Translations under genes and position numbers: made by a program
Assembly: GCF_000224145.3 (NCBI RefSeq)
Contig: NC_020167.2
Coordinates: 6,358,543 to 6,422,542 of the forward strand
Length of the DNA: 64,000 nt
Direction: 5' to 3'
Source of the DNA: Ciona intestinalis
Taxonomy: Eukaryota > Chordata > Ascidiacea > Phlebobranchia > Cionidae
Part shown: piece after piece, positions 24,201 to 34,600 of the stretch
How positions within the stretch are numbered: position 1 is the first letter of the stretch
How the letters are laid out: the number at the start of each line of letters is the position of its first letter
The notes under the pieces: generated by a model
What the model saw: only the letters and a program-made list of their open reading frames with translations
Told to the model about the DNA's origin: nothing
Databases searched by the model: none

Positions 24201-25991
24201 AATACACCAAAACTGCAATAGCTTTGTAGACTCTACGATAAAACACTTACCCACAATTCTTATCATATCCAACATTAACTTAGTGCATAGTTTGTTTAGT
24301 ATGCTGGATCCGATTGCTTTTGGTTGAACAGCTGTAACATCACCAGAGCGTCCTACCCCGTGCGCTAGTCTGTTAGAATAATGTTAATTTTAACCTATTT
24401 GTTATTCGAGCCAACTGTAACTCTTTCTGGTTACAAATTAAATACAGATATATTAAATGAATTATGCTCAAGACGTCAAGAGAGACTATAGTATTTAATT
24501 TAAACAACAGCAAAGGCTTTATAACAAGAATTGGTTCTACTTACCCAACACAAAATTTGTTTTTAAGCAAACATTTTTTGCTCTATATATTTTTAATTTT
24601 CAAATAAGTACCTATAATTCCTCCTTGCAACAAGAGATGAAAATATCCTTCCTTCTCTTTCACCTGTGAGATAGTAGTTGTTAATTAATAATATGTTCTT
24701 TACTTTTAATGAGATACACAACATCATATCCAAGGATTATTTTCACTCATTTACCCTGGCATAGCAGTACAGCCATACATCCTTTTAACATTAAAACAAT
24801 TGTAAGCTACTGCATAATGCAGACCGTACATGGTGGGTTCACACACCTTGAATAAATGAAAATTCCACGAGTAGTTTCTATTTTTCATGTTAAGTATTAG
24901 GTAAAATAATTTGGCTAACATACCAGTTACCACTGGGTCGAAGCAACTATTTTTAAGTGTGTAACTGAGGGGTACAAGCAACAAGGTGTGTACCTTCCAT
25001 GGTAGCCTTTATACGGATATACATATATTTTTACGCAGCACTAGTGAAGAATCCTTCGGTATGTTTCAGATTAGGCTGGTGGAAAGTGCTAGAGGTTGGT
25101 GGTTAGGGGGCAGGGGCTAGTGGTTTGGAGTTGGTGGTTGGTTGTTACATTTAGCAGACAACACAGAGAGAGTATTGTTCCCCAGCACCATTATGTGTAT
25201 TGTGTAACAGTTTACATTCATTTTACCCGCTCCACAGTTTCCCAAAGCATTATTGCTGTCCAGTTGTGACAACTCCCCCAACAAGAATTCAATCATCTCT
25301 TCTTCCCATCCTTCTTCAGGAACTTTTTGCTGATGCCATAAACAGTTATTTTCACAGAATCACATTTGACGTAAAAGCTCTAGGATATCATACTATTTAG
25401 TAGGATTTATGCAGTCAGCAATTGAATAGATGAATGTAATTTTCTGTATCCTCACATGGCATGGAAAACGACATTCGTTATAACACAGTTGTTTTGTTTC
25501 GGTTAACACTAAAATAGGAAAATAGGGAAAACTTGCATTCCTAAAAGAGGGGAAAAGAAAGAGAGAAATGCTGTTTAGTAAAAAAAATGATTTTTTTTAT
25601 ATATTTTTTACTTAACTTTGATAATTGGAAAAAAGGGAAGAGCAGAAAGTTTTTCCTTTTTCCCTCTTTTAGTGTTACCCTTTTGTTTTATACAAGTCGT
25701 GCCAGCTTAGAAGTTACGAGTTACCATCTATGCAACTAATAGCTGTTGCAACTCTATGAAAGATACCCGAGTGGCAAGCAATAATAAGTTACTTAACTTC
25801 TCACCGAGAACAAAAGTAATGTCCGTTTGTTCACACACCAGAATAACTCTTAAAACTAAAACAAGTTGCCGACTTACTTTTTCCAACAAGATTCTAACCA
25901 TATTGCTTCTTGTTGTACGGAACTGTTGCCCTTGAGCGATATAAGACGATGGAACTAAATTTGCACATTTCTCTAACTGACTGGCTTCCAT
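21276..25991 (-). CDS. SEPSECS: O-phosphoseryl-tRNA(Sec) selenium transferase, 494 aa
   Basis: Eleven coding exons: 25878-25991, 25227-25329, 24612-24663, 24251-24369, 23754-23896, 23350-23519, 22860-22962, 22275-22499, 21818-21911, 21625-21712, 21276-21549. All junctions are GT/AG and phases agree. The PLP enzyme converts O-phosphoseryl-tRNA(Sec) to selenocysteinyl-tRNA(Sec) using selenophosphate, the last step of selenocysteine synthesis in eukaryotes and archaea. Family landmarks are almost unchanged: [60 protein letters not shown] and FVQSCDKNF, whose lysine falls at residue 284, the position of the human PLP lysine as I remember it. The start was chosen because MEASQLEKC matches the family's N-terminal length; an in-frame ATG nine codons upstream also exists. 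The hydrophilic C-terminus is lineage-specific. AATAAA follows at 21262-21267. The window holds no other selenoprotein-pathway gene. Confidence 0.96.
21956..22274 (+). repeat. SINE, near full length
   Basis: Contains CAATTGCTCCAACTCAGTGG, GGTTGTCTAAATTGTCAATC, a GGGCACGAGGTGTATAAAAC segment and the terminal AAGTTACATTCATTCATT. It lies in a SEPSECS intron and its end overlaps the donor side of the exon at 22275. A TTTTTCATACCAGATGAG word is embedded at 22189-22206. Confidence 0.65.
22565..22850 (-). repeat. tandem repeat array, unit about 70-80 bp
   Basis: Successive units share GCATGAGGTGTATGAATACA, then TGTGTGTCTGGTGTATAGGA, then GACACCGATATTATAACTC and CAGTGAGCATGAGG. About three to four diverged units occur in a SEPSECS intron. 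Related units occur at 27990-28190, 43255-43370, 58950-59125 and 62400-62720. Confidence 0.55.
23230..23330 (-). repeat. tRNA-like SINE head
   Basis: Read on the minus strand it contains GGTGCTTGCATTGTAATGAA and GCCGGGTTCAATGCTCAG, the latter resembling a pol III B box (GGTTCAANNC). This is the tRNA-derived head of the SINE family and not a functional tRNA gene, since no cloverleaf folds. Confidence 0.5.
25501..25680. mobile_element. inverted-repeat element with ~30-bp termini in SEPSECS intron 1
   Basis: The left terminus GGTTAACACTAAAATAGGAA and the reverse complement of the right terminus GGGTAACACTAAAAGAGGGA match over about 30 bases with few differences. TTAA at the left edge against TTAC at the right edge would fit a piggyBac-like TTAA target, weakly. 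No coding capacity. Confidence 0.55.
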
Positions 25992-26372
25992 TGCGTAAAA
26001 ATGACACAGAAATTGCAAGTCACTTTACATTTACAACATAACACAGTTTTGTATACAAATTTTATTTCCCGCGGTTCAACAGTTGTTTCGGCAAAACTGA
26101 GCGAAAAGACTCTAATTGTTTTGGGGGTAAATTTATTACATCTGTTTACCAAATAAAATGCACTAATCAAACAAAGGAATCCTTTGAAACAAATATAAAA
26201 ATACTTCTAAAATGCTGCAATGGTTTATTTAGTTCGATGTTTTAGAATTCACAACAAATATTGTTTCAAATGATAAAAGTTCGAAAGATCGTGGTCACAT
26301 AAAAAAAAAATTGACAAGTGGACAAAAAAGTACAGAAGTATGAAATGTTTTTTTTCCAGCAACATGATACAG
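25992..26372. other. spacer between SEPSECS start and MS4A-like gene A
   Basis: 381 bp on the 5' side of SEPSECS. It must hold the SEPSECS promoter and the 3' UTR of the upstream gene; a minus-strand AATAAA is at about 26226-26231. No coding exon. Confidence 0.45.
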
Positions 26373-29300
26373 CTATACAAGTGGTGAACTGTCCTAAAAC
26401 AAAATAGAATAGTTATTTTAAATGACACTTCTATATAGCTTCACAATAGCTATAAATAAGACTGTCGGGTTATCATGCAAGTATGGTTAAACACCATACA
26501 CCAGACATAAATTTTATAAATATAACTGGTATGATTACTGTTGAGCTATAACAAGAGTGTCTAGGGTCTGGATTTATACAGACATATGATATATTTTGCA
26601 TACAAACACTTCATGTTGCTAACTAAATTTTAAATTATCTGCTTACGTAAATAGGCTCTGATTTCAATGAAAAACGTGGAATGAGTAAAAAGTAAAAACA
26701 AAACACAATGTATATCTTACGACTAAAAAAGTCGAAACATGCTGTTAACGCGAAAGTGTTTTAAACGAATACATACATGGCATGCATATAAGCATGTGTG
26801 AAACTAAAACCAATTGTGCTAAGTTTATGAACAAAGAATTTAAATTTATAAAAGAATGACTTAAGTCATGTTAGGTATCTTCACACATATTGGTGCTTAT
26901 CATTGGGACCAAATTACTTGTAGATTCACGTGGAAAAGTGACTCTAGTTGTTGCCTATAAATTCACAATAACCACATGACAAAACTAAGTAACTAACCAA
27001 ATGCAATTGTTATTTACTATTAGTATTACGATACACTAAATGGTTCTCACTGTTAACTAAATGAATGTAAGTTATTCTTCTTATTGTGGTAGAACAATGA
27101 CAGTCGTCATACCACATAGGTTCTATTTCATACACCTCATACCCACCTATAAGCTACCACATATGTAAATAGGATTTTTATACTTACCGCGTTTTGTACA
27201 ATATGTTCATGGTTGTTTTTCTTTACAGCTCCTGTTAAGGATTAAAAACACTTTATTAAAATATTGTAATGTGATTATGGCTTCTATTAAAATGTATAGT
27301 TCTACAGTGAGCAAACCTAAACATGCATTTAAGCAAGACAGAGCATTCGTAGGTTACATAATGCAGACTGTGAATAGTTTATGGAAAAACTTTCATCAAG
27401 CTGATCTTTAGGTTATAACATAACAGAGTATATTATTTGGCATATACGTTGTTACAGTTTGATGGTTGCAGACTGCAAACTTATACTGCATTGTGACAAA
27501 ATAAGACAAGTTTACCTGCAGAAGGTGTATGTTTGTTGTAGACTGTCATTACTTCTGTTTGCTTTTCTCGTTGTTCCTTTTTTATCTCCATATCCTATTA
27601 AAATTGTATGAGCTTTTTTTCTTTACAAGATAAATAAACACATGGCAAAATGTTAAAGTATGAACAACTTTAATATTATATAACAGAAGTGGTTTGAACT
27701 ACCAAGATAAAATACCATAGTAGTATTGCAGCATATATATATATATAGTATACATGGCCTTTTTAAAAAAGATCTGCAAATGGTGGTTTACGTGAAAGTC
27801 CACGCGCATAATGACACAGATGATATTTCACGCATTTATATATGAGAAATTTTGTTGTCATGTAATGTCTAGTATGACATCACAAACCTCGTACGTTGTC
27901 GTCGAGCAGTTAGATGCGCATGAGTAACCAGAGTGTGCTGTAGTCGCAAATAACTGGAGAAGTGCCAACACAGTTAATGTAATGTGGAGTCGGTAGCCAT
28001 GCACCTAGTGTTTAATACAGGTTTTTAATAGGTGCCTATACTGGTCAGTTACAACACTGTTTTCTTATACACCAAACAAACATGGTGTATTCATACACCT
28101 CATGCTTACTGTCCAATTATAGTATGGGTGTCTTCCTATACACCATAAACCCATGTGTAATCACACTTTATTCCGACCAAGTTATCAATAAAATGAGGAT
28201 CATAGAACTTACCACCGCTGGTATTGGACCATGCAAAAGCACGTATCTTGAGAATGAAGTGCTTGCGGTAACTTGTAGGATCACCATTACTGCAGCTCCA
28301 ATTGCAGACAATATTGTAAACAGCATGGAAGCATTTATCTAATTATTTTGTTTTGTTTAGTAGTAGCATGTAGGTAACAAAGTAGCAGTATCATCATAAT
28401 ACATTATATTTATATATATTATCCAAAACACATAGCATATTGTCTGCAGTATTATCGCAGCATTTGTGTTATAACATATTACTTACAGTAATATTCTTTG
28501 GTTTCTTTCCACTTAATACTCCAAGTGCACCAGTCACTATAAACTGTTGGGAAAATAAACAACTTAAGTTATGCTTATGTTCTTGACATTATTTTCTTAA
28601 TCTCAAATACTGTACCATTTTTAGAGCCATGTTAACACATGCAATATCAAAACGTAAAATACAACATCAATTTTATTTATCTCTACAAATACAGTAATGA
28701 ATATCCGAATAATTAAAACAGCACAGAGCAGGAAAATAGCAGTAAGATAACAGTAGTTACATTATATAGTACAAAAAATAAATAAATATACAAAGTATAT
28801 AGTAGGATGGGGAAAGATGGGACACCTTTAGCACATTATATTCAAATATTCTGATCCTGTTTTAAATAATTAACAACGGGTTTTGAAAGTTGTACGAATG
28901 TGGTTTTATAAAAAATGTTTTGTTTATTGCCAAATGGGACAAGAAAATGGCATAAAAAAGTGTCCCATCTTCCCCATTCTACTAAATATTTAAAACAAAA
29001 AAATAGACTTACGAGTACACCAAGCCACAAGCCAGGTGCTTTGTAATGATCAGTTCCATAAGGTGAAGCATTATTAGCTATGTCAGGTATGACTGCTATA
29101 ACTACACCAGTTAGTAGAATGCACAGAGCACCAGTAATCACCTGGGCCATCTAGAAAAGTTTTCAAATTATAACTGGTAAAATTGCAAGTGATTTTAAGG
29201 GTATTATAAATGTCATAATTAAAGCTGTAGTCACAGTTTTGAGACAAAATAGATTTTGTTTTTACCCATTTAATGAAAGATTGTATTTAGAAAACTAGGT

Positions 29301-29490
29301 TTAAAAAAATCTGTTATGATGCTATGTTACATTCAATTCAAGTAAAGTTCTACAGCAAGACATGCAATGGATGTTAAATTTGGGCGAAAGTTTTTCTTTA
29401 CCCACGATAAAACTATGTTAGAGACATGTAACCTACCCCAAATATAAGGAACAATTTTGCATACGGATGACCAGAATGTACTTGAAGCAT
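26373..29490 (-). CDS. MS4A/CD20-like tetraspan membrane protein A, 211 aa
   Basis: Coding exons: 29437-29490, 29013-29150, 28498-28554, 28213-28338, 27888-28004, 27516-27594, 27188-27231, 26373-26393; phases agree. Four hydrophobic segments fit MS4A topology: FGMAQVITGALCILLTGVV (TM1), GLWLGVLFIVTGALGVLSG (TM2, followed by KKP as in many MS4A proteins), MLFTILSAIGAAVMVILQV (TM3) and HITLTVLALLQLFATTAHSG (TM4). The cytoplasmic tail is charged, and the final 21-nt exon encodes DSSPLV. The start at MLQVHSG follows an in-frame stop in the same exon, whose upstream part looks like 5' UTR (acceptor at 29546-29547); an alternative upstream N-terminus cannot be excluded. MS4A proteins act in membrane signalling, ion flux or trafficking; no specific function can be read here. 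It is paralogous to the neighbour at 31654-37186. Confidence 0.8.
27055..27180 (-). repeat. SINE copy (3' part)
   Basis: Starts ATGAATGTAAGTTATTCTTC, then ACGACTGTCATTGTT-type sequence and TTTCATACACCTCATACCC on the plus strand, that is, the SINE tail in minus orientation. It ends eight bases before a coding exon of MS4A-like gene A. Confidence 0.6.
27990..28190 (+). repeat. tandem repeat units (~70-80 bp)
   Basis: Contains CATACACCTCATGCTTACTG, GGGTGTCTTCCTATACACCA and related words of the same repeat as 22565-22850, in the opposite orientation. Confidence 0.5.
28798..28985. mobile_element. MITE-like element, copy 8 (best preserved)
   Basis: Left end GTAGGATGGGGAAAGATGGG then ACACC; right end GTGTCCCATCTTCCCCATTC then TACTA, giving about 25-bp inverted termini flanked by TA. 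Body: TTAACAACGGGTTTTGAAAG and TTTATTGCCAAATGGGACAA. It lies in an intron of MS4A-like gene A. Confidence 0.75.
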
Positions 29491-31653
29491 TGCAAAGTCT
29501 CAGCAGTGTTTTGACTGATAGTTGTCCAAGTTGTATCAACTGAAACTGCATATATAAAAAAAATTGTATATCAGTACATGTATAACATATTGCTAAAAAC
29601 TAATAAACGACCACAGCATTGATCTAGCTAAAGCATAGATACTTTTACATCAGGGGAACTATATATGCCACATAACGTAACCACATTTTTAACAACAAAA
29701 TAACCATACCAACCTGCGCTGTACAACAGTTGGTGCAAATGTTTCTTTCTTCACAGTAAAGCGATCTACGCTGTAGAATAAAATAAATGTTACAGATGGA
29801 GTCAATTCGGGTTCTATATAGACCATGATGCAGTTTTTGTCATGCTCTGCACCAAGTTAGTATATGAGTCAATACATGGTAATATTGTGCATGATATTAC
29901 AAATGAGCAGTAGTCACTAAAACTACATTATTACTTTATAATAGAAAGTGTTGTGCGTCACAATAACACTGTCGTGTTCATCAGTTCACCCCGTGTATAT
30001 TTTGGACCAAAAATGTTAAATTTATATTTTAGCCCAAAATTGTTAAATTTGAATTTTTCTTTTCACGATTTAAAACAAAATTTTTTCCTGTAGTTGTGAG
30101 CTTTGTTGGATAAATATTTTTTACATTTGATAAACTTTTCCACGTCAACTTAGAACTCACATATATATCAAGTCCAAATTTCCACATACATGTAAATAGG
30201 ATAGTATTTCACGTAGAAAAGACAAAATAAGCACCTGATTCAACTGAATGCTCATGCTTGATGTGTATTTTGCATCGTATGTACAACTAAAAAAATATGT
30301 TACAAAAAATATGATTGGATCTCAAAATGTACAGTCCGGAGCATTTTAACTAAATGATGAAATGTAAAATAGTTAAATTCTGCTATTTAAACTTTGAGGA
30401 TGTGTCATTCTACTTCGCTGTATATGAGTACAACATATACATATTCCTGTTATAGAGTATAAAAAGTATAAAATAAAACATAAAAACAACACCTTACGTA
30501 AAAAGACCCATTGACTGTTTTATTGCTTTTTATTCCCCATTTCTCCGTAAATATTCTGTGATCCATGGTTCAGGTAATAACATTTTGTTTCGTTTTCTGT
30601 AAACATCTTCAATTACTGTTGTGGGTGGTCTGTAATTCAAACAAAATATGTCAACCTCAACATAAAAAACTTTTACAATCACAAATTCTTTACACACTAA
30701 TATAGTGTTATTATGTGTATACCTTTATAGAAGGGGTAACTTAACTTACCTATCTAGTATAACCATTGCAAAGATTATTTACTTTCCAGTAAATGTATAT
30801 TTGAAATTGAACAGCAGAAGTTGCAGAATAGTTCTGTAGTTTGTGCTTTAGTTGCAAAGCTCTCTAGTGACAACATTTCAAAACCAAACTTCTCACTTGA
30901 TGTCACCAAAGAGTGAGCAATACCAGCAGCTTATTTGTCAACAATAAACATGCTGCTTTAACTAGAATCACAGCTGTTTCAATCTATTACAAAACTACTG
31001 CTGTTTTACAAACTAACCAGGCGCAATAATACTCAACAAAGCTGAGAATGCTTTTAACTTGTACGAGGGTGCAGGTACGAAAGAAAATACCTGTGTTATA
31101 ACGGTCTTGCCCCATTAGCAGCATAAAAGAGCTTAAATTTTCATTCAGTCATACAAAGTGATTTGCTCCAACTCATAGGCGGGTCTACAGATATCTCTAG
31201 TAGACCGTGGCAGGTACTACAAATTGCAAAATAGAACAACGATTGAATTTGTGCTGCCACACGAAGATAAATAGGTACATTTATCCATTCAAGGTAAATA
31301 AGGTGGTCGTGCTTGTATTTACAATCAAATGTAAAGTGAAAGAAATGAACATAGAATTGTGGAACATGATTAAGCAGTAACAAACTTCCATTGTGTGTGT
31401 AAACAAAATCAGAAAATATTTGACCTTAAGATGACAAAGCCTGCAACTGAAACACCACACACCAAATATTTACAGATTTTTTTTTCGGTATTTACAGTTA
31501 AAAAAATTCGGCCAGCAATAAAACTGTGTTGTACAAAAATGCAAATTTTGATTTATCCAAAAGGCAAGAATGTGAAATAAAAGTTCCAGAAACTAAATAA
31601 GAAATAATGAACTTGTTTTGTTGACAATCGTCAATATTTAGCAACTCTCCTCC
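29491..31653. other. 5' flank of MS4A-like gene A, no coding exon confirmed
   Basis: Probably contains 5' UTR exons and the promoter of gene A. Two splice-flanked open segments (29714-29770, 30235-30286) are possible non-coding 5' exons. A degraded copy of a Ras-like exon lies at 30512-30636. Confidence 0.4.
30512..30636 (-). pseudogene. ectopic degraded copy of Ras-like GTPase exon 2
   Basis: This segment matches the switch-I exon of the Ras-like gene (18320-18437) over its full length. The 40 bases nearest the acceptor differ at one position, and TTVIEDVYRKRN is intact. A TTACAG acceptor remains, but the donor is lost, indels shift the frame and a stop appears before the end of the exon. 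No other exon of that gene is seen nearby, so this is an isolated exon-sized duplication. Confidence 0.75.
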
Positions 31654-34600
31654 TTACACCAAACCAGCTTTGTCCTGTAGAAAAAATAATCTATTAATAT
31701 TCTTATAAAACTTGTAGTATTATGTACGAACATTGTTATAAAAAATGACGGATGTGTTTAAACTTGCCCCTTTTTCCTTCTTTTTATTTACTAATTTAAT
31801 AAAGTAAATACCTATTTTTTTCTTTACTTATTATTATTAAAGTAAAGTCCCATGGCACAACACACTGCAAGACCTCTTCCAGGTAGAATACAAAGCCATA
31901 AAACCCAGAAGAATAAATGTACGAAGTAAAACCAGGAATCGATAAGTTATCAATATTTTATGAGGAACATGCACTGGCTTATCTAATTACCATAGACCTG
32001 TTTACTAAAATCTAAACATTCCATTGGCTTGGCTTGCAAAACTATAGGGTAAGGGGATACAAAATTACTAATTCTTAAAACAACTATATGTAGTTAAGCC
32101 CAACAAGGTATTAATCTTTAAAAGTAAAATTTTAAGTTATTTTTTTAAATTGGTTATTTTGCCAAAATTAAAAATAATTTTGGAATATTTGTAATAAAAA
32201 CTTGACAGAAAAAAAACACATTTAAATGTTTTATTTTATAAATTTTGTAAGGTATTTAATAGTCTTATAAGATAATTCCTAAAAAGAAAACTGCATCTTG
32301 CTTTACTGTATAATTTAGGACAATCTTGTATTTAAATTGTTTATTTGTGAAATTGATTTTTATTATTTTGAGATAAATTCAAGTAAATGTAGTATATTGT
32401 GAATACAACTATTTGGTTCAACATTGATTGCCTGGGGGAGGATATTGGTTGTTATTCCGCAAAGGACTTGTCTCATTGGATTGTTATTGCAGTGTTGCAC
32501 ATATTAAGTGGGTATTTTTACAACAAAAAGAAAAAAAAGAGGGAACACTAACTACTGTCTAAAGTTACAAAAAAACAACTAATATTAATTTTTTTTTAAA
32601 AGGAAACACTTTCCGCTTGACCACACACTGAGGTAATATGATATCCCATTGTGATGGAATAAACCTCCTTGAATGATGAGAATGTAAGTGAATATGTGCT
32701 CAGGACAAATAGCATTGTGTGTTTTGAAGTCTTATTGTTATATGAATAATAATATGCTGTATCATCATATCTGTTTGTGGCGTACCACATTTTGAATGGG
32801 AGATGTTGGAATTTTGTATTTTTTTATGAAACTTTTTATAAATTCTTATTAAAGGTTTTCCTGCACACATAAGTCTTTTTACTTTACACAGTGACAGTTT
32901 AAAAGGCCATGGCTTAAAAAAAAACGTCTTTAAAAATGCAATTTAAATTTTCACAACAACAGAACAAAATTTTATATGTTTGTTTACTAAATTAGGTTAA
33001 TACTGCAGAAAGAATTGCATGTGTTTAAGGTTTAAATAATTTTACTTATAACATATCACATATGACTGAATGTGTTTAACCTCGTTTATATTTACAAAAA
33101 AAACAGTTACTTACAGAGTAGTTAGGTGAGGGACTGTATCCATATCCAGCACCAGCCTTAAAAAAAAACAATTTTAGCTTGGCATCAAAAACAACTTCTT
33201 AATCATAAAAAAAACATTCAGACTTTTGAAACTTGGTTCTGTTAAGTGTCAAACCAGCGAGCCAACGTATATTGCATTAGCAACATCAAACAATGAGGTT
33301 GCTTATGTTTCTTGTTATGCGTGTAACTGTAATTTAACTCTGTTATTCTAAATTTTGGGCAAAATTCATGTAAACTACGTCTATATCACAAGAAAAATAA
33401 TATTTACTCCGCAGCTTGCTTTAAATAAATAAAACTTCAAGAAAAATAATTTATAATTACAAAGTTTAACTTACCATGTTAATATCATTTGGGTCATAAG
33501 CTGAAAAAAAAAAAAAATTATAATACGCAAACAACGAATATGCTAAATTTCAAATTTTATATTTTATTATCTTATTTTTATACCTAAATTCAGATATTGT
33601 CATATTGTGGGTAATGTTATATTTATGGATTGTTGAACGGCAATGAAGGAAATGACAAAATGCCACAACAATGCCATATTTATTCCAAGAACTGAGTGGG
33701 AATGTGTCAGAACAATACTACGTACCACAATAAGCATTTATGGCATCATACTAATGACTAACAATACCTACATGTTAGCTAAATGACAAACTAAACATTG
33801 GTGTTAAGAAGGAACCATAGGCGTAAAGTAACATTATAGGTACCATGTAACTGAATTGAAATGGGGAAGACATATGTTATGGCACCATTTATACACCTTA
33901 ATACAGCTTTTATTGTGGTGTAAAGTGTCTATACAAACATGCAGAGTCAAAGTATACAGTAGGCCATTCAACACATTAATCAATGAAGTTCCCATGTTTT
34001 ATGCTTTAAATGTAACCGCAATTCAAAAATGGTAACCCAGATTTGGTAAAAATAAAAAAAGTTAACACCTATGATAGCAATAGCAGCAGAACAATGAATA
34101 TTGTTGCCCAATGTACTCACCTGGTTGGGCTTGCATTTGGATAGGGTTCTGCATTGTAGTGATGGTGGTTGTTCCAGTGACCATGCCCTTTTTGAATAAC
34201 AATGGTTTAATAAAAGAAATACTTAACCTGCAACTTGAAAGCAGTGCTTATAAATCCCTGGTTTGGGTCCTAAATTCGGTTTTAATTTGATTTGGTTGAT
34301 TTTCCTTCCGTTGTTTACAGAAGCTTTTTGCTTGTATTGTTATTTTAGGTTAAGTTGTTTTTATTGTGAGTCTACAACTTGTGAAAAATGGAATTTGGAA
34401 AATTGACTTTTCTATGTTTCGTTATTAATTCTATCTTAATAATAAAAAAGTTAAGCAATGCTTAAGAGTGGAAAGTATGTTGAAACTCAAACCGGAGGAA
34501 ATGTTATGAAGATCATTAATTATTACATCATATCCTTGGGTAGAGTTATTCAACTGTTGTGGAATTAATTAATGTTGGCATGCAATAAATCATACAGAAT

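Noticed and set aside
29333-29551. 72-codon minus frame starting MQFQLIQLG
   Set aside because: The MS4A-like gene uses another frame of the same exon (ending FLIFG) that joins in phase to the TM1 exon; this frame does not.
29714-30286. Two splice-flanked open segments (29714-29770, 30235-30286) upstream of MS4A-like gene A
   Set aside because: No reading frame joins them to the first confirmed coding exon without a stop or phase conflict; they may be 5' UTR exons, not CDS.
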